Origin: Lentzea guizhouensis
GTDB lineage: Bacteria > Actinomycetota > Actinomycetes > Mycobacteriales > Pseudonocardiaceae
DNA length: 64,000 nucleotides
NCBI RefSeq assembly: GCF_001701025.1
Contig: NZ_CP016793.1
Coordinates: forward strand, 6,696,001-6,760,000
Direction of reading: 5' to 3'
Positions 1 to 8,586 of the stretch are shown here, one piece after another (positions within the stretch are counted from its first letter, which is position 1; every line of letters starts with the position of its first letter). The translations under genes and the position numbers were made by a program. Below the pieces are notes generated by a model. The model ran no database searches. It had not been told where the DNA came from and saw nothing but the letters and a program-made list of their open reading frames with translations.

Positions 1-363
1 GGCGGCAAGTTCACGGCCGCGACCAAGCAGAGCGCGAACCCGGAGCTGGCCGCGCGGTTCGTCGCGTTCATGAACTCCCGGGCGGCGCAGGAGAAGTACG
101 CGAAGGAGGCCCAGTTCCTGCCCACCCGCAAGGACCTGATCTCCGAGGGCATCGCCTACCCGCAGCGCGCTGACGACATGGCGGTGTTCCTCGCCGACGT
201 CAGGCGCACCGACAAGGCTGCGTTCGCGAGCGTCTACAGCCCCGGCTTCTCGCCGACCGCGACGGCCGTGGTGAAGGAGCTCGCGTCGGTGATCGCCGGG
301 CAGCAGAGCCCGGAGCAGGCCGTGACGAACATCCGGGCGGCGGCCGAGAAGAACCTCAAGTGA
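1..363 (+). CDS. ABC sugar transporter solute-binding protein, C-terminal part
   Basis: The open frame enters from before the window and stops at 361-363, giving 120 residues that start in GGKFTAATKQ. The helix-rich tail, with FMNSRAAQEKYAKEAQFLP and a closing segment of small and charged residues, resembles the C-terminal lobe of family 1 extracellular binding proteins, which end with a 'remove n residues from the array' helix set. Two MalF/MalG-type permeases follow at once, and the stop overlaps the next GTG by four bases, so this is the binding protein of a three-gene carbohydrate importer (CUT1 type). The sugar cannot be told from this fragment. No ATPase gene is in view; such systems often share MsiK. 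Confidence 0.85.
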   Translation, partial: GGKFTAATKQSANPELAARFVAFMNSRAAQEKYAKEAQFLPTRKDLISEGIAYPQRADDMAVFLADVRRTDKAAFASVYSPGFSPTATAVVKELASVIAGQQSPEQAVTNIRAAAEKNLK

Positions 364-1238
364 GCAGGCGCCGGACCGTCAAGCCCTGGAACCAGCGACT
401 CGCGCCCTACCTGTTCATCGCCCCGAACATGCTGATCTTCGGCGTGTTCATCATCTACCCGGCGCTGAACGGGTTCGTGGTGAGCGCGTACGACAGCAAC
501 AACGGCCGCACGTTCCGCCCGGTCGGCACGGACAACTACGGCAACCTGTTCAGCGACGCCGAGTTCTGGACGGCCGCGCGGGCGACGGCGGTGTTCGTGT
601 TCGCCTTCGTGGTGCTGTGCACGGCGGGCGCGATCGGGCTGGCGTTGCTGCTCAACCAGCGGATCCGGGGCAGGGCGTTCTTCCGCGCGGTGTTCTTCCT
701 GCCCGTGCTGCTGTCACCGGTCGTGGTCGGCCTGCTGTGGAGCTGGATCCTGGAGCGACGGGCGGGCGCGCTGAACTCGGTGCTGGGCGCCGACATCCCG
801 TGGCTGATCGACGGGAAGCTCGCGCTGGGCGTCGCGGTGTTCGTCGGCGTGTGGACGCACGTCGGGTTCTACACGCTGATCACGATGGCCGGCCTGCAGG
901 GCATCGACGGCTCGTACTACGAGGCCGCGCGGCTGGACGGCGCAACCGCTTGGCAGCGCTTCCGGTTCGTCACCTGGCCGTTGCTGCGGCCCACCACACT
1001 CGTGGTGGTCGTCCTGGGTCTGATCGCCGGGTTCCAGGCGTTCGACTTCATCTACACGCTGACCGGCGGTGGCCCGCTCGGCGCGACCACCCTGATGGTC
1101 CAGTACATCTACGAGCACGCGTTCCGCTCGCCGATCCGCTACGGCCTCGCGGCGGCCGGGTCGGTCGTGCTGTTCGTGACGATCTTCGCGCTGACCATGC
1201 TGAACTTCCTGTACGCGCGGCGCAGGGAGGCGGTGTGA
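360..1238 (+). CDS. ABC sugar transporter permease, MalF/UgpA type
   Basis: The 292-residue protein has about six membrane segments, the first at residues 18-40 (LFIAPNMLIFGVFIIYP). The EAA loop that docks with the ATPase is visible near residues 187-205 (EAARLDGATAWQRF). It starts with GTG at 360, overlapping the preceding stop as GTGA, and its own stop overlaps the next GTG in the same way, so the three genes are translationally coupled. Length and topology are normal for the MalF-side subunit of CUT1 importers. The two permeases would form the membrane channel for the sugar delivered by the binding protein. Substrate unknown. Confidence 0.92.
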   Translation: MSRRRTVKPWNQRLAPYLFIAPNMLIFGVFIIYPALNGFVVSAYDSNNGRTFRPVGTDNYGNLFSDAEFWTAARATAVFVFAFVVLCTAGAIGLALLLNQRIRGRAFFRAVFFLPVLLSPVVVGLLWSWILERRAGALNSVLGADIPWLIDGKLALGVAVFVGVWTHVGFYTLITMAGLQGIDGSYYEAARLDGATAWQRFRFVTWPLLRPTTLVVVVLGLIAGFQAFDFIYTLTGGGPLGATTLMVQYIYEHAFRSPIRYGLAAAGSVVLFVTIFALTMLNFLYARRREAV

Positions 1239-2059
1239 GGCGCGCGCCGAGTACCGGCAAGGTCCTCACCTACGCCGGTCTGATCGCGCTGACACTGCTG
1301 TTCCTCGCCCCGGTCGTGTGGACCGCGCTGTCGTCGTTCAAGGACCGCACCGAGCTCGCCGCGCGCCCGCCGACGCTGTTCCCGCAGTCGTTCGCGGTCG
1401 AGAACTACACCGAGGCGCTGTCCCGCTTCGACTTCACCGTCTACCTGCGCAACAGCCTCGTCGTCACGGTGTCGGCGACGGTGCTGACGCTGGCGATCAA
1501 CGCGATGGCCGCCTACGCGCTGGCGAAGTACAACTTCCGCGGCCGTGACCTGCTGTTCCTGGTCACGCTCGGCACGATCATGATCCCGTTGCAGATCATC
1601 CTGATCCCGTTGCAGCAGGTCGCCTCCCAGCTCGGGATGACGAACTCGCTGCTCGGCATGATCATCCCACCGGCCGCGACGCCGACCGGCGTGTTCCTGC
1701 TGCGCCAGTACATGCTGACGATCCCGGACGAGCTGGTCGAGGCGGCGCGGATCGACGGGGCCGGGGAGCTCCGGATCTTCTGGCGGTTGATCCTGCCGCT
1801 GTGCCGGCCCGCGCTCGCCGTGGTGACGATCTTCTCGGTGATCTGGCGGTGGAACGACTTCCTGTGGCCGCTGGTGATCGCCCAGTCGCAGGACCTGTAC
1901 ACGCTGCCCGTCGCGCTCGCGCAGTTCAACAGCGAGGAGGTCGTGCCGTTCAACTACATCCTGGCGATGTCCGTGGTCAGCATGCTGCCGGTGATCATCG
2001 TCTTCCTGCTCACCCAGCGGCACATCGTCAAGGGCATCGCCCAGACCGGGCTCCGATGA
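1235..2059 (+). CDS. ABC sugar transporter permease, MalG/UgpE type
   Basis: The 274-residue protein starts at GTG 1235, preceded by AGGGAGG at 1224-1230 and overlapping the MalF-type gene by four bases. Longer in-frame starts exist upstream but lie inside that gene and give out-of-character residues. Six membrane segments are apparent, with the MalG-type EAA loop near residues 168-185 (EAARIDGAGELRIF) and a typical ending 'LLTQRHIVKGIAQTGLR'. It ends 8 bases from the stop of the convergent FGGY kinase gene, with no hairpin between them, so transcripts of the two units may overlap. Partner of the MalF-like subunit in a carbohydrate importer. Confidence 0.92.
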   Translation: MRRAPSTGKVLTYAGLIALTLLFLAPVVWTALSSFKDRTELAARPPTLFPQSFAVENYTEALSRFDFTVYLRNSLVVTVSATVLTLAINAMAAYALAKYNFRGRDLLFLVTLGTIMIPLQIILIPLQQVASQLGMTNSLLGMIIPPAATPTGVFLLRQYMLTIPDELVEAARIDGAGELRIFWRLILPLCRPALAVVTIFSVIWRWNDFLWPLVIAQSQDLYTLPVALAQFNSEEVVPFNYILAMSVVSMLPVIIVFLLTQRHIVKGIAQTGLR

Positions 2060-2067
2060 GCATGCAT

Positions 2068-3459
2068 TCAGCCGTGACGCATCGAGTTCAAGGACGCGAA
2101 CAACGGATCGGTGAACGATGTGATCTCCGCGTAGGCAGGCAGAAGCGCCGCATAAGCCGACACACCGGCAGGATCCGGCGTGAACACGTCCGCGGTGGTC
2201 ACCATCTCCTTCACCGCCGTGTCCCAGTCCGGGTGCACGCCGCTGCCGACCGCGGCGCAGATCGCCGCGCCCAGCCCGGCCGCGTCGCTCATCCTGGTGC
2301 GCCGCACCGGAGTGGCGAACACGTCGGCGAAGATCTGCATCATCAGGTCGGACCGCGAGCCACCGCCGGAGATCACGACCTCGGTGAAGTCGCGGCCCAG
2401 CGCCTCGGCCATCGCGCCGGAGTGGCGGTGCATCGTCATGGCGATGCCCTCCAGCACGGACCGGTAGATGTGGTCGCGGCCCTGCGTGCCGTCGAACCCG
2501 AGCAACGCGCCCCGCCGGTACGGGTGGTCCGTCGGCGCGAGCCAGTCCAGCACGGTCATCAGCCCGCCACATCCCGGCGCGACCGAGGCGGCACCGGCGG
2601 ACAGCTCGTCGAGGTCGGTGTCGAGCAGCTGGCGGTACCAGCTCACCGTCCACATCCCGCGCCGGATGCCGTCGCTCTCGTACAGGTACCGGCCGGGCAC
2701 GGACCCGAAGTTCGACCAGAACCGGCCCTCCGGGTCCACCGCGTGCTGCTCGCCGACCGTCATCGACGCGATGTAGGTCCCCAGCGACACCAGCAGCTCG
2801 GACGGGTTGCTCAGCCCGCTGCCCAGCGCCTCCACGGCCTTGTCGTTGGACGTCGCATACACCGGCAACCCGGCGGGCAGGCCCGTGGCGGCTGCCGCCG
2901 AGGCGGTCACGCGGCCGAGCAACGCGCCGGGGTCGACCAGCTCGAACAGCTGCGACCGGGTCATTCCGGAGTCCACATAGGACTGCGGGTCGGCCGACCA
3001 GCGCCACGACGCCTGGTCGACCGGCCACACCCCCTGGTAGTTCCCCGCGGTGTCGCGCAGCTCGCCGGTGAGCCGGTACGTCACGTACCCCGACGACGTC
3101 GTGACGTACCGGACCCCGGCAGCCGGCTCCTGCGCACGAGCCAGCCGCTCGTCCATCCAGCTCAGCATCGGTTCCGCGAGCATGCCGTCCGCGTCGAGCA
3201 GGCTGCGGCAGAACCGGATCGTGCACAGCCCGACGCCCGCGATCTCGCCCGGCGCGCCGGTGAACCGCTGCAACGCCTCCGCGCAGGCCGCGACGATCGA
3301 GTCCCACACGTCGTCGTCGGGGTGCACGACCTGGCCGGGCCGCGGGTACACCGACGGCCGCAGCGGGCGCTGGGCCGAGGCGTGCACGCGGCCGAGCTCG
3401 TCGACGATCGAGACCTTCGTGCTCTGCGAGCCGTTGTCGATCGCGACCAGGTAGCTCAC
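2068..3459 (-). CDS. FGGY-family carbohydrate kinase
   Basis: The 463-residue protein begins LVAIDNGSQSTKVSIVDE, the phosphate-1 loop of the actin/hexokinase-fold sugar kinases. Near residues 370-400 it has ISGGGSRSDLMMQIFADVF, the adenosine-binding region of FGGY kinases, so both halves of the family are present. The family phosphorylates polyols and ketoses such as xylulose, ribulose, glycerol or erythritol; the substrate here is not readable. GTG 3459 overlaps the stop of the FAD oxidase gene as GTGA, and this is the last gene of a ten-gene operon. I infer that it phosphorylates the carbon skeleton left after the upstream oxidoreductases act. Confidence 0.88.
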   Translation of the reverse strand: MSYLVAIDNGSQSTKVSIVDELGRVHASAQRPLRPSVYPRPGQVVHPDDDVWDSIVAACAEALQRFTGAPGEIAGVGLCTIRFCRSLLDADGMLAEPMLSWMDERLARAQEPAAGVRYVTTSSGYVTYRLTGELRDTAGNYQGVWPVDQASWRWSADPQSYVDSGMTRSQLFELVDPGALLGRVTASAAAATGLPAGLPVYATSNDKAVEALGSGLSNPSELLVSLGTYIASMTVGEQHAVDPEGRFWSNFGSVPGRYLYESDGIRRGMWTVSWYRQLLDTDLDELSAGAASVAPGCGGLMTVLDWLAPTDHPYRRGALLGFDGTQGRDHIYRSVLEGIAMTMHRHSGAMAEALGRDFTEVVISGGGSRSDLMMQIFADVFATPVRRTRMSDAAGLGAAICAAVGSGVHPDWDTAVKEMVTTADVFTPDPAGVSAYAALLPAYAEITSFTDPLFASLNSMRHG

Positions 3460-4934
3460 GGCTCGACCGGGAAGATCGTGCCCGCGTTCATGATCCCGTG
3501 CGGGTCGAAGCCGCGCTTGAGCACTTGCAGCAGGTGGTAGGCGCTGCCGTGCTCCTCGCGCGTCCAAGGCGTGCGGTACTTGCCGATGCCGTGGTGGTGC
3601 ACCATGGAACCGCCCAGCCGCAACGACTCCTCGACGATGATCGCGTTGAGCGGGATGTGGTACTCGGTGATCTCCTCTTCGGGCTCGCAGGAGATGCGGT
3701 AGTCGTAGACGAAGTAGAGGTTCGTGCCGGTCTGGTAGCTGTGCGACGAGTGCGCGCCCAGCATCGTGAGGTCGGCAGCGCGCGGGAACTCCGCGCGGAT
3801 CCGGCCGATGACCGCCTCGTACAGCGGGGTGACCTGCGACCAGTCGACCGACACCTCGGTGGTGTAGCCGAGGTGCCGGGTCTCCAGCATCGCCCGCTTC
3901 TCGGCGTCGATCTTGTCCTGGCCCCAGTTGAGGTTGTCGAGCCACTCGACGATCAGCTTCGGGTCGACGGCTTCGGTGCCCGCGAACGTCTTCTCGATCG
4001 CCTCCGCCGTGGCCCGCGCGATGCCGTCCGGGCCCTCGGCGACGAGCACGACCACGTTCTTGTCCTGCGAGAAGTGGCTGAAGTGCTGGTTCGCGTCCTC
4101 GGGGGAGTAGACCCGGCACACCGACGGCCGGTACCCGTCGGTGATCAACGTCCGCAGCCGCTCGACCGCGTCCCCGAACTCGTCGACCAGGAACCCGAAG
4201 TAGCGGTTGTGCTCCGGCTGGAACTTGAACAGCTTCACGGTGACCTCGGTGATCACGCACAGCGCGCCCTCGTTGCCGATCACCACGTGCCGGATGTCCG
4301 GTCCGGCCGCGCGCCGGGGCACGTTCTTGATCCGGGTCACCGTGCCGTCCGGGAACACCGCCTCCAGCCCCACGACCATGTCCTCGATCCCGCCGTAGAG
4401 CGTCGAGAACTGGCCGATCGAGCGGGTCGCCACCAGCCCGCCCATCTGCGCGAGCGGCTTGGACTGCGGCGAGTGCCCGGTCGTGAGCCCCTGCTCGCGC
4501 AGCAGGTCCTCCAGGCGTTGCAACGGGACACCGCACTGCGCGGTCACCATCATGTTGACCGGATCGATCTTCATGACGGCGTCCATGGTGGACCCGTCCA
4601 GGACGACCGTGTCCGCCACCAGCGTCTCCAGCCCGCCCTCGGTGGCGGTCCTGCCGGTGCGCGGCACGACATTGACCCGGTGCTCGTGCGCGAACGCCAG
4701 CACCTTCGACACCTCCTCGGTCGAGCCCGGCGTGACGATCGCCGCCGGGATCGGGCCGGTGAAGATGCCGTGCACCGAGGTGTACTTGCGGAACCGGTCG
4801 ACGCTCGCGTCGCGCAGCTCGTGCTCGTCGGTGGAGACCTTGTCGGCACCCAGCAACGAGACCAGCCCGGCGACGATCTCGGCGCGGCTCAGGTCGGAGG
4901 CGGAGGGGACGGAGGGCGGCGGTGCGGGGAACAT
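3456..4934 (-). CDS. FAD-linked oxidase, AGPS/VAO family
   Basis: The 492-residue protein has an N-terminal PCMH-type FAD-binding domain (about residues 45-225: PAAIVTPGSTEEVSKVL, then VVPRTGRTATEGG and GNEGALCVITEV) and a C-terminal FAD-oxidase domain ending FDPHGIMNAGTIFPVEP. The MVHHHGIGKYR segment matches the HHHG(V/I)GK signature of alkyldihydroxyacetonephosphate synthases and related oxidases. Related proteins oxidise hydroxy acids or polyols, or make ether-lipid precursors. Pairing with an FGGY kinase suggests a polyol or aldonate substrate (inference). The start is ATG 4934; a longer reading frame upstream overlaps the SDR gene and is not credible. A 50-base gap separates it from that gene. 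Confidence 0.85.
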   Translation of the reverse strand: MFPAPPPSVPSASDLSRAEIVAGLVSLLGADKVSTDEHELRDASVDRFRKYTSVHGIFTGPIPAAIVTPGSTEEVSKVLAFAHEHRVNVVPRTGRTATEGGLETLVADTVVLDGSTMDAVMKIDPVNMMVTAQCGVPLQRLEDLLREQGLTTGHSPQSKPLAQMGGLVATRSIGQFSTLYGGIEDMVVGLEAVFPDGTVTRIKNVPRRAAGPDIRHVVIGNEGALCVITEVTVKLFKFQPEHNRYFGFLVDEFGDAVERLRTLITDGYRPSVCRVYSPEDANQHFSHFSQDKNVVVLVAEGPDGIARATAEAIEKTFAGTEAVDPKLIVEWLDNLNWGQDKIDAEKRAMLETRHLGYTTEVSVDWSQVTPLYEAVIGRIRAEFPRAADLTMLGAHSSHSYQTGTNLYFVYDYRISCEPEEEITEYHIPLNAIIVEESLRLGGSMVHHHGIGKYRTPWTREEHGSAYHLLQVLKRGFDPHGIMNAGTIFPVEP

Positions 4935-4984
4935 GGCTCTGCTTTCAGGCGAGAGGTCGGCGGAGGCAGCGGGGTCGGCGGAGG

Positions 4985-5755
4985 TCAGCGGACGAGGTAG
5001 CCGCCGTCGACGACCAGCGTGTGGCCGTTGACGTAGTCGGAGGCGCGGCAGGCCAGGAACACCAGTGCGCCCATCAGGTCGCTCGGGTCGCCCCAGCGCC
5101 CGGCCGGGATGTGGTCGACCACCCGCTGGTTGGTCGCGGGGTCCGACCGGGTCGCCTCGGTGATCTTCGTGGCGAAGTAGCCCGGCGCCAGCGCGTTGAC
5201 CTGGATGTTGTGCTCGGCCAGCTCGTCGCAGTAGGCCTTGGTGAACCCGGCGATGCCGTGCTTGGTCGCGGCGTAGGCGGGGGACTGGCGGCCGCCGAGG
5301 AACGAGAACAGCGACGCGATGTTGATGATCTTCCCGGACCGCTGCGGGATCATGTACCTGGTCGCCTCGTGGGCCAGCTCGAACGCCGCCGTGAGGTTGA
5401 CCGCGATCATCGGGTCCCACTTGGAGCGGTCGAACGACTCCACGTCGTCGAGCAGGCTGATCCCGGCCGAGTTCACCACGATGTCGACGGACCCGAGCTC
5501 CCGCGCACACGTGTCGACCACGGTCGCGCACGCTCCCGGTGCGGTGATGTCCGCGGTCAGGCCGGCGAACCGCTGACCGTGCGCCTCGACCAGCCGCTGG
5601 GTCTCGCCGTCGTCGGACACCAGGCTGGGCACGAACACGTCGGCACCCGCGGCGGCCAGGCCGAGCGCGAACGCCTGGCCCAGCCCGGTGTTGCCGCCGG
5701 TGACGATCGCGTTCTTGCCCTTGAGCGAGAAGAAGTCCAGCCCGAAGTCCATCAC
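4985..5755 (-). CDS. SDR oxidoreductase, KduD-like
   Basis: The 256-residue protein has the classical SDR pattern: TGGNTGLGQ near residues 20-28 for NAD(P) binding, NSAG, a catalytic Ser-Tyr-x3-Lys set (INIASLFSFLGG, YAATK), and the ending ASDYVNGHTLVVDGGYLVR. The stretches IPAGRWGDPSDLMG and ALAPGYFATKIT follow 2-deoxy-D-gluconate/2-dehydro-3-deoxygluconate 5-dehydrogenase (KduD) closely. That favours a sugar acid or a similar hydroxy substrate, but SDR specificity is hard to read. The start is GTG 5755 (GTGA overlap) or the adjacent ATG 5752. Part of the ten-gene operon. Confidence 0.9.
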   Translation of the reverse strand: MMDFGLDFFSLKGKNAIVTGGNTGLGQAFALGLAAAGADVFVPSLVSDDGETQRLVEAHGQRFAGLTADITAPGACATVVDTCARELGSVDIVVNSAGISLLDDVESFDRSKWDPMIAVNLTAAFELAHEATRYMIPQRSGKIINIASLFSFLGGRQSPAYAATKHGIAGFTKAYCDELAEHNIQVNALAPGYFATKITEATRSDPATNQRVVDHIPAGRWGDPSDLMGALVFLACRASDYVNGHTLVVDGGYLVR

Positions 5756-7164
5756 ACGCTCCCGAAGGGATCGGAGACCGCGACGTAGGTGGTCTCGAGG
5801 TACTCCTCGATGCCCTCGGCACCACCCTCGCGGCCGATGCCGGAGTGCTTGACGCCACCGAACGGCGCGGCCGGGTTCGACACGATCCCGGTGTTGAGGC
5901 CGAGCATCCCGGTCTCCAGCGTCTCCGCGAGCCGCAGCCCGCGGTGGAGATCACGGGTGTACGCGAAGCACACCAGGCCGTACTCGGTGGCGTTGGCGAG
6001 CCGCACGGCGTCCTCTTCCGACTCGAAGGTGACGACCGGCGCGACCGGCCCGAAGATCTCCTCGCTCAGCAGCCGGGCGCCGACCGGGATGTCGGTGAGC
6101 ACGGTCGCGTCGTAGAAGAACCCCTTGCCCTCCAGTGCCTTCCCGCCGAGGACCACGCGCGCACCGCCCTCCACCGCGTCCTCGACCAGCTCGCTGACCT
6201 TGGCCCTGGTCTTGGCGTCGACCAGCGGGCCGAGCGGGTAGTCCCGCATCCGAGCGGCCAGCTTCCGGGTGAACTCCTCCGCGACGGAGGCGTGCACCAG
6301 GAACCTGTTGGCCGCCACGCACGCCTCACCGCCGTTGCGCAGCTTGGCCAGCACGGCGCCGTCGGCAGCGGCGTCGAGGTCCGCGTCCTCGAAGACCAGG
6401 AAAGGCGCGTTGCCGCCGAGTTCCATCGACACCCGCAGCACCTGGTCGGCCGACTGCGCGATGAGCTTCTTGCCCACCGCGGTCGAGCCGGTGAACGAGA
6501 GCTTGCGCAGCCGCGGGTCGCGCAGCAGCGGACCGGTGACCGCACCGGGATCGGTCGTCGTGACCACGTTCAGCACGCCGGCCGGCAGTCCGGCCTCGGT
6601 CAGCACCTCCGCGAACAGCAACGCCGTCAACGGGGTGAGCTCGGCGGGCTTCAGCACCATCGTGCACCCGGCCGCGATCGCCGGGGCGATCTTGCGGGTG
6701 GCCATGGCCAGCGGGAAGTTCCACGGCGTCACGAACAGGCACGGCCCGACCGGCCGCTTGACCGTGACCAGGCGGTTCTTCCCGTCCGGCGCGGTGGTGA
6801 ACCGGCCGGAGACGCGTGGTGCCTCCTCGGAGAACCACCGCAGGAACTCGGCGCCGTAGGCGACCTCGGCCCGCGACTCGGCCAGCGGCTTGCCCATCTC
6901 CGAGGTGATGAGCTGAGCGAACTCCTCGGTCCGCTCAGCCACCAGCTCGAACGCCTTGCGCAGGATCTCGGCCCTGGCCCGTGGCGCGGTCTTGCCCCAG
7001 GAGGCCTGGGCGGCGACGGCAGCGTCCAGGGCACGCACCCCGTCCTGGGGCGTGGCCTCGGCGACGGTCGCCAGGACCTCCTCCGTGGCCGGGTCCAGCA
7101 CGTCGAACGTGCGGCCGTCACTGGAATCGGCCCACTTGCCGTCGATGTACAACTTGGTGAACAT
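5752..7164 (-). CDS. NAD(P)-dependent aldehyde dehydrogenase, succinate-semialdehyde type
   Basis: The 470-residue protein has the standard ALDH landmarks: VTPWNFPLAMATRKIAPA, the FTGSTAVGKK cofactor loop, the general-base Glu in MELGGNAPF, and the nucleophile Cys in GGEACVAANRFLVH. The closest subfamily by these motifs is succinate-semialdehyde/glutarate-semialdehyde dehydrogenase (GabD), but the usual GQTC is GEAC here. ATG 7164 is chosen because GAGGGG lies eight bases before it; an earlier GTG at 7179 overlaps the upstream stop and would add five residues. It probably oxidises an aldehyde formed in the operon's pathway. Confidence 0.92.
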   Translation of the reverse strand: MFTKLYIDGKWADSSDGRTFDVLDPATEEVLATVAEATPQDGVRALDAAVAAQASWGKTAPRARAEILRKAFELVAERTEEFAQLITSEMGKPLAESRAEVAYGAEFLRWFSEEAPRVSGRFTTAPDGKNRLVTVKRPVGPCLFVTPWNFPLAMATRKIAPAIAAGCTMVLKPAELTPLTALLFAEVLTEAGLPAGVLNVVTTTDPGAVTGPLLRDPRLRKLSFTGSTAVGKKLIAQSADQVLRVSMELGGNAPFLVFEDADLDAAADGAVLAKLRNGGEACVAANRFLVHASVAEEFTRKLAARMRDYPLGPLVDAKTRAKVSELVEDAVEGGARVVLGGKALEGKGFFYDATVLTDIPVGARLLSEEIFGPVAPVVTFESEEDAVRLANATEYGLVCFAYTRDLHRGLRLAETLETGMLGLNTGIVSNPAAPFGGVKHSGIGREGGAEGIEEYLETTYVAVSDPFGSV

Positions 7165-7175
7165 GGCGTGTCCCC

Positions 7176-8069
7176 TCACAGCCTCAGGTCGACCCCGATG
7201 AGGTCCTCGTAGAGCTTCACCGGGGTCATCTCGCCGGCGCGGTCGCCGTACGAGGCGCGGGCGCGCCGGAAGATCTGCTCGACCAGCGCGGACAGCTCGG
7301 CCGGGACCCCGACCGACGCCGCGAGGTCGGTCGCCAGACCGAGGTCCTTGCAGGCCAGCGCGATCGCGAAACCCTCGTCGTAGTCACCGTGGTCCAAGAT
7401 GGACAAGACGTCTCGCTCGACGAAGTTGCTCTGGGCGGGGCTGTTGACGAGAGCGTTGCGCAGCACACCCAGGTCCACACCCGCCTTGACGCCGATCGCC
7501 AGCACCTCGGCCGTGGCGACCAGGTGCGAGAACCACAGCTGGTTCAGCATCAGCTTCACCGTGTAGCCCGCGCCGTGCCCGCCGACGTGCAGGATGCGCT
7601 CCTCTTCCCCCATGGCGTTGAACACCGGCCTCAACCGCTTCACGTCATCGAGGTCGCCACCGATGAAGATCTGCAGCGTCCCGTTCGCCGCGCCCACGGA
7701 CATGCCGCTGACCGGTGCGTCCAGCACGTGCAGGCCGGGGTTGGACTTGCGGACCTCGTCCGCCACCTCGGGCACGGACGTGGACATGTCGATCCACGTG
7801 CCGGTCGGGACCATCCCGGCGAGCACACCGGCCTGGCCGTTCATGACGTCGTGCACGTGCTTGGGCGTGGGCAGCATGGTGATCACCAGGTCGCTGGCCG
7901 CGGCGACCTCGGCCGGCGTGTCCGCCCACCTGGCGCCGCCGGCGACCAGCTCGTCCGCCGCCTCGCGCCGGATGTCGTTGACCACCAGGGAGAACCCGGC
8001 CTTCTGCAGGTTCCGCGTCATGCCGGAACCCATGCTGCCGAGCCCGATGAAACCGACGGTGCGGGTCAC
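7176..8069 (-). CDS. beta-hydroxyacid dehydrogenase, 3-hydroxyisobutyrate dehydrogenase family
   Basis: The 297-residue protein opens with the NAD(P) loop GFIGLGSMGSGM, has the substrate motif DAPVSGMSVGAANGTL near residues 118-133, and the catalytic lysine in GYTVKLMLNQL near residue 172. Family members include 3-hydroxyisobutyrate, tartronate-semialdehyde and gamma-hydroxybutyrate dehydrogenases, which interconvert hydroxy acids and semialdehydes. With the semialdehyde-type dehydrogenase next door this suggests a hydroxy acid to semialdehyde to acid sequence (inference). GTG 8069 overlaps the stop of the Fae homologue as GTGA, so the two are translationally coupled. Confidence 0.9.
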   Translation of the reverse strand: MTRTVGFIGLGSMGSGMTRNLQKAGFSLVVNDIRREAADELVAGGARWADTPAEVAAASDLVITMLPTPKHVHDVMNGQAGVLAGMVPTGTWIDMSTSVPEVADEVRKSNPGLHVLDAPVSGMSVGAANGTLQIFIGGDLDDVKRLRPVFNAMGEEERILHVGGHGAGYTVKLMLNQLWFSHLVATAEVLAIGVKAGVDLGVLRNALVNSPAQSNFVERDVLSILDHGDYDEGFAIALACKDLGLATDLAASVGVPAELSALVEQIFRRARASYGDRAGEMTPVKLYEDLIGVDLRL

Positions 8070-8584
8070 GCTCTCTCCTCCGGTGGCGTGTAGAACGGGT
8101 TGCTCGGGGACGCCGCCAGCACGTCTTTGAGCAGCGGCAGGTCTTGTGCGCCGTTGGCCAACGCCGTGCGCGTGGCCTCGCGGTTGTTGCGGTACACGGT
8201 GTCCGCGTCGTCAGCGCCGGGGTTGACCCAGACCGCCGCGATCAGCACGTGCGTCGAGGTGTCCGGCTCCGGGATGCTGCCCTCGGCCACCGCGTCAGCG
8301 ACCCCGGCGGCCACCCCGGCCTGCGCGGGACCCCAGATCAGCAGCCCGTGGTCGTCGTTCGCGGGCGCGGCCTTGGTGACGAACAACGTCATCGGCTTGA
8401 CCGGCAACGATGGCCGCAGCACCGCCACGAACGGCACGTGTCCGGCTGAAGGTGTCGCCAGCGCCGTGGCCCACGAGGTGCCGGCCGGTCCGTCGCGGTG
8501 GCCGAGCACGGTGTTGACGTGGGCCGCGTTGACGCCCTCGCCGACGAAGCTCTCCCCGATCTGCATGGTCTGTCCGTTCCGCAT
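8066..8584 (-). CDS. formaldehyde-activating enzyme (Fae) homologue
   Basis: The 172-residue protein follows Fae through most of its length: IGESFVGEGVNAAHVNTVLG at the start, including the His that is catalytic in Fae, then LRPSLPVKPMTLFVTKA and GPAQAGVAAGVADAVAEGSIP. Fae condenses formaldehyde with tetrahydromethanopterin in methylotrophs and methanogens; homologues elsewhere have other or unknown roles. Most actinomycetes lack this pterin, so a different one-carbon or aldehyde adduct is plausible. ATG 8584 lies two bases after the binding-protein stop; the in-frame ATG at 8566 would start right at the conserved block. It sits between an OpuC-type importer and three dehydrogenases in one operon. 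Confidence 0.85.
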   Translation of the reverse strand: MRNGQTMQIGESFVGEGVNAAHVNTVLGHRDGPAGTSWATALATPSAGHVPFVAVLRPSLPVKPMTLFVTKAAPANDDHGLLIWGPAQAGVAAGVADAVAEGSIPEPDTSTHVLIAAVWVNPGADDADTVYRNNREATRTALANGAQDLPLLKDVLAASPSNPFYTPPEERA

Positions 8585-8586
8585 GG

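Noticed and set aside
1139..3307. A 722-codon minus-strand frame across the sugar permease and kinase genes
   Set aside because: It is antisense to the MalG-type permease and out of frame with the kinase; it crosses the convergent gene ends and has low-complexity composition.
4985..5755. Naming the SDR as true KduD of pectin degradation
   Set aside because: Motifs match well, but no kduI, pectate lyase or kdgK gene is nearby and the operon has an OpuC-type importer.
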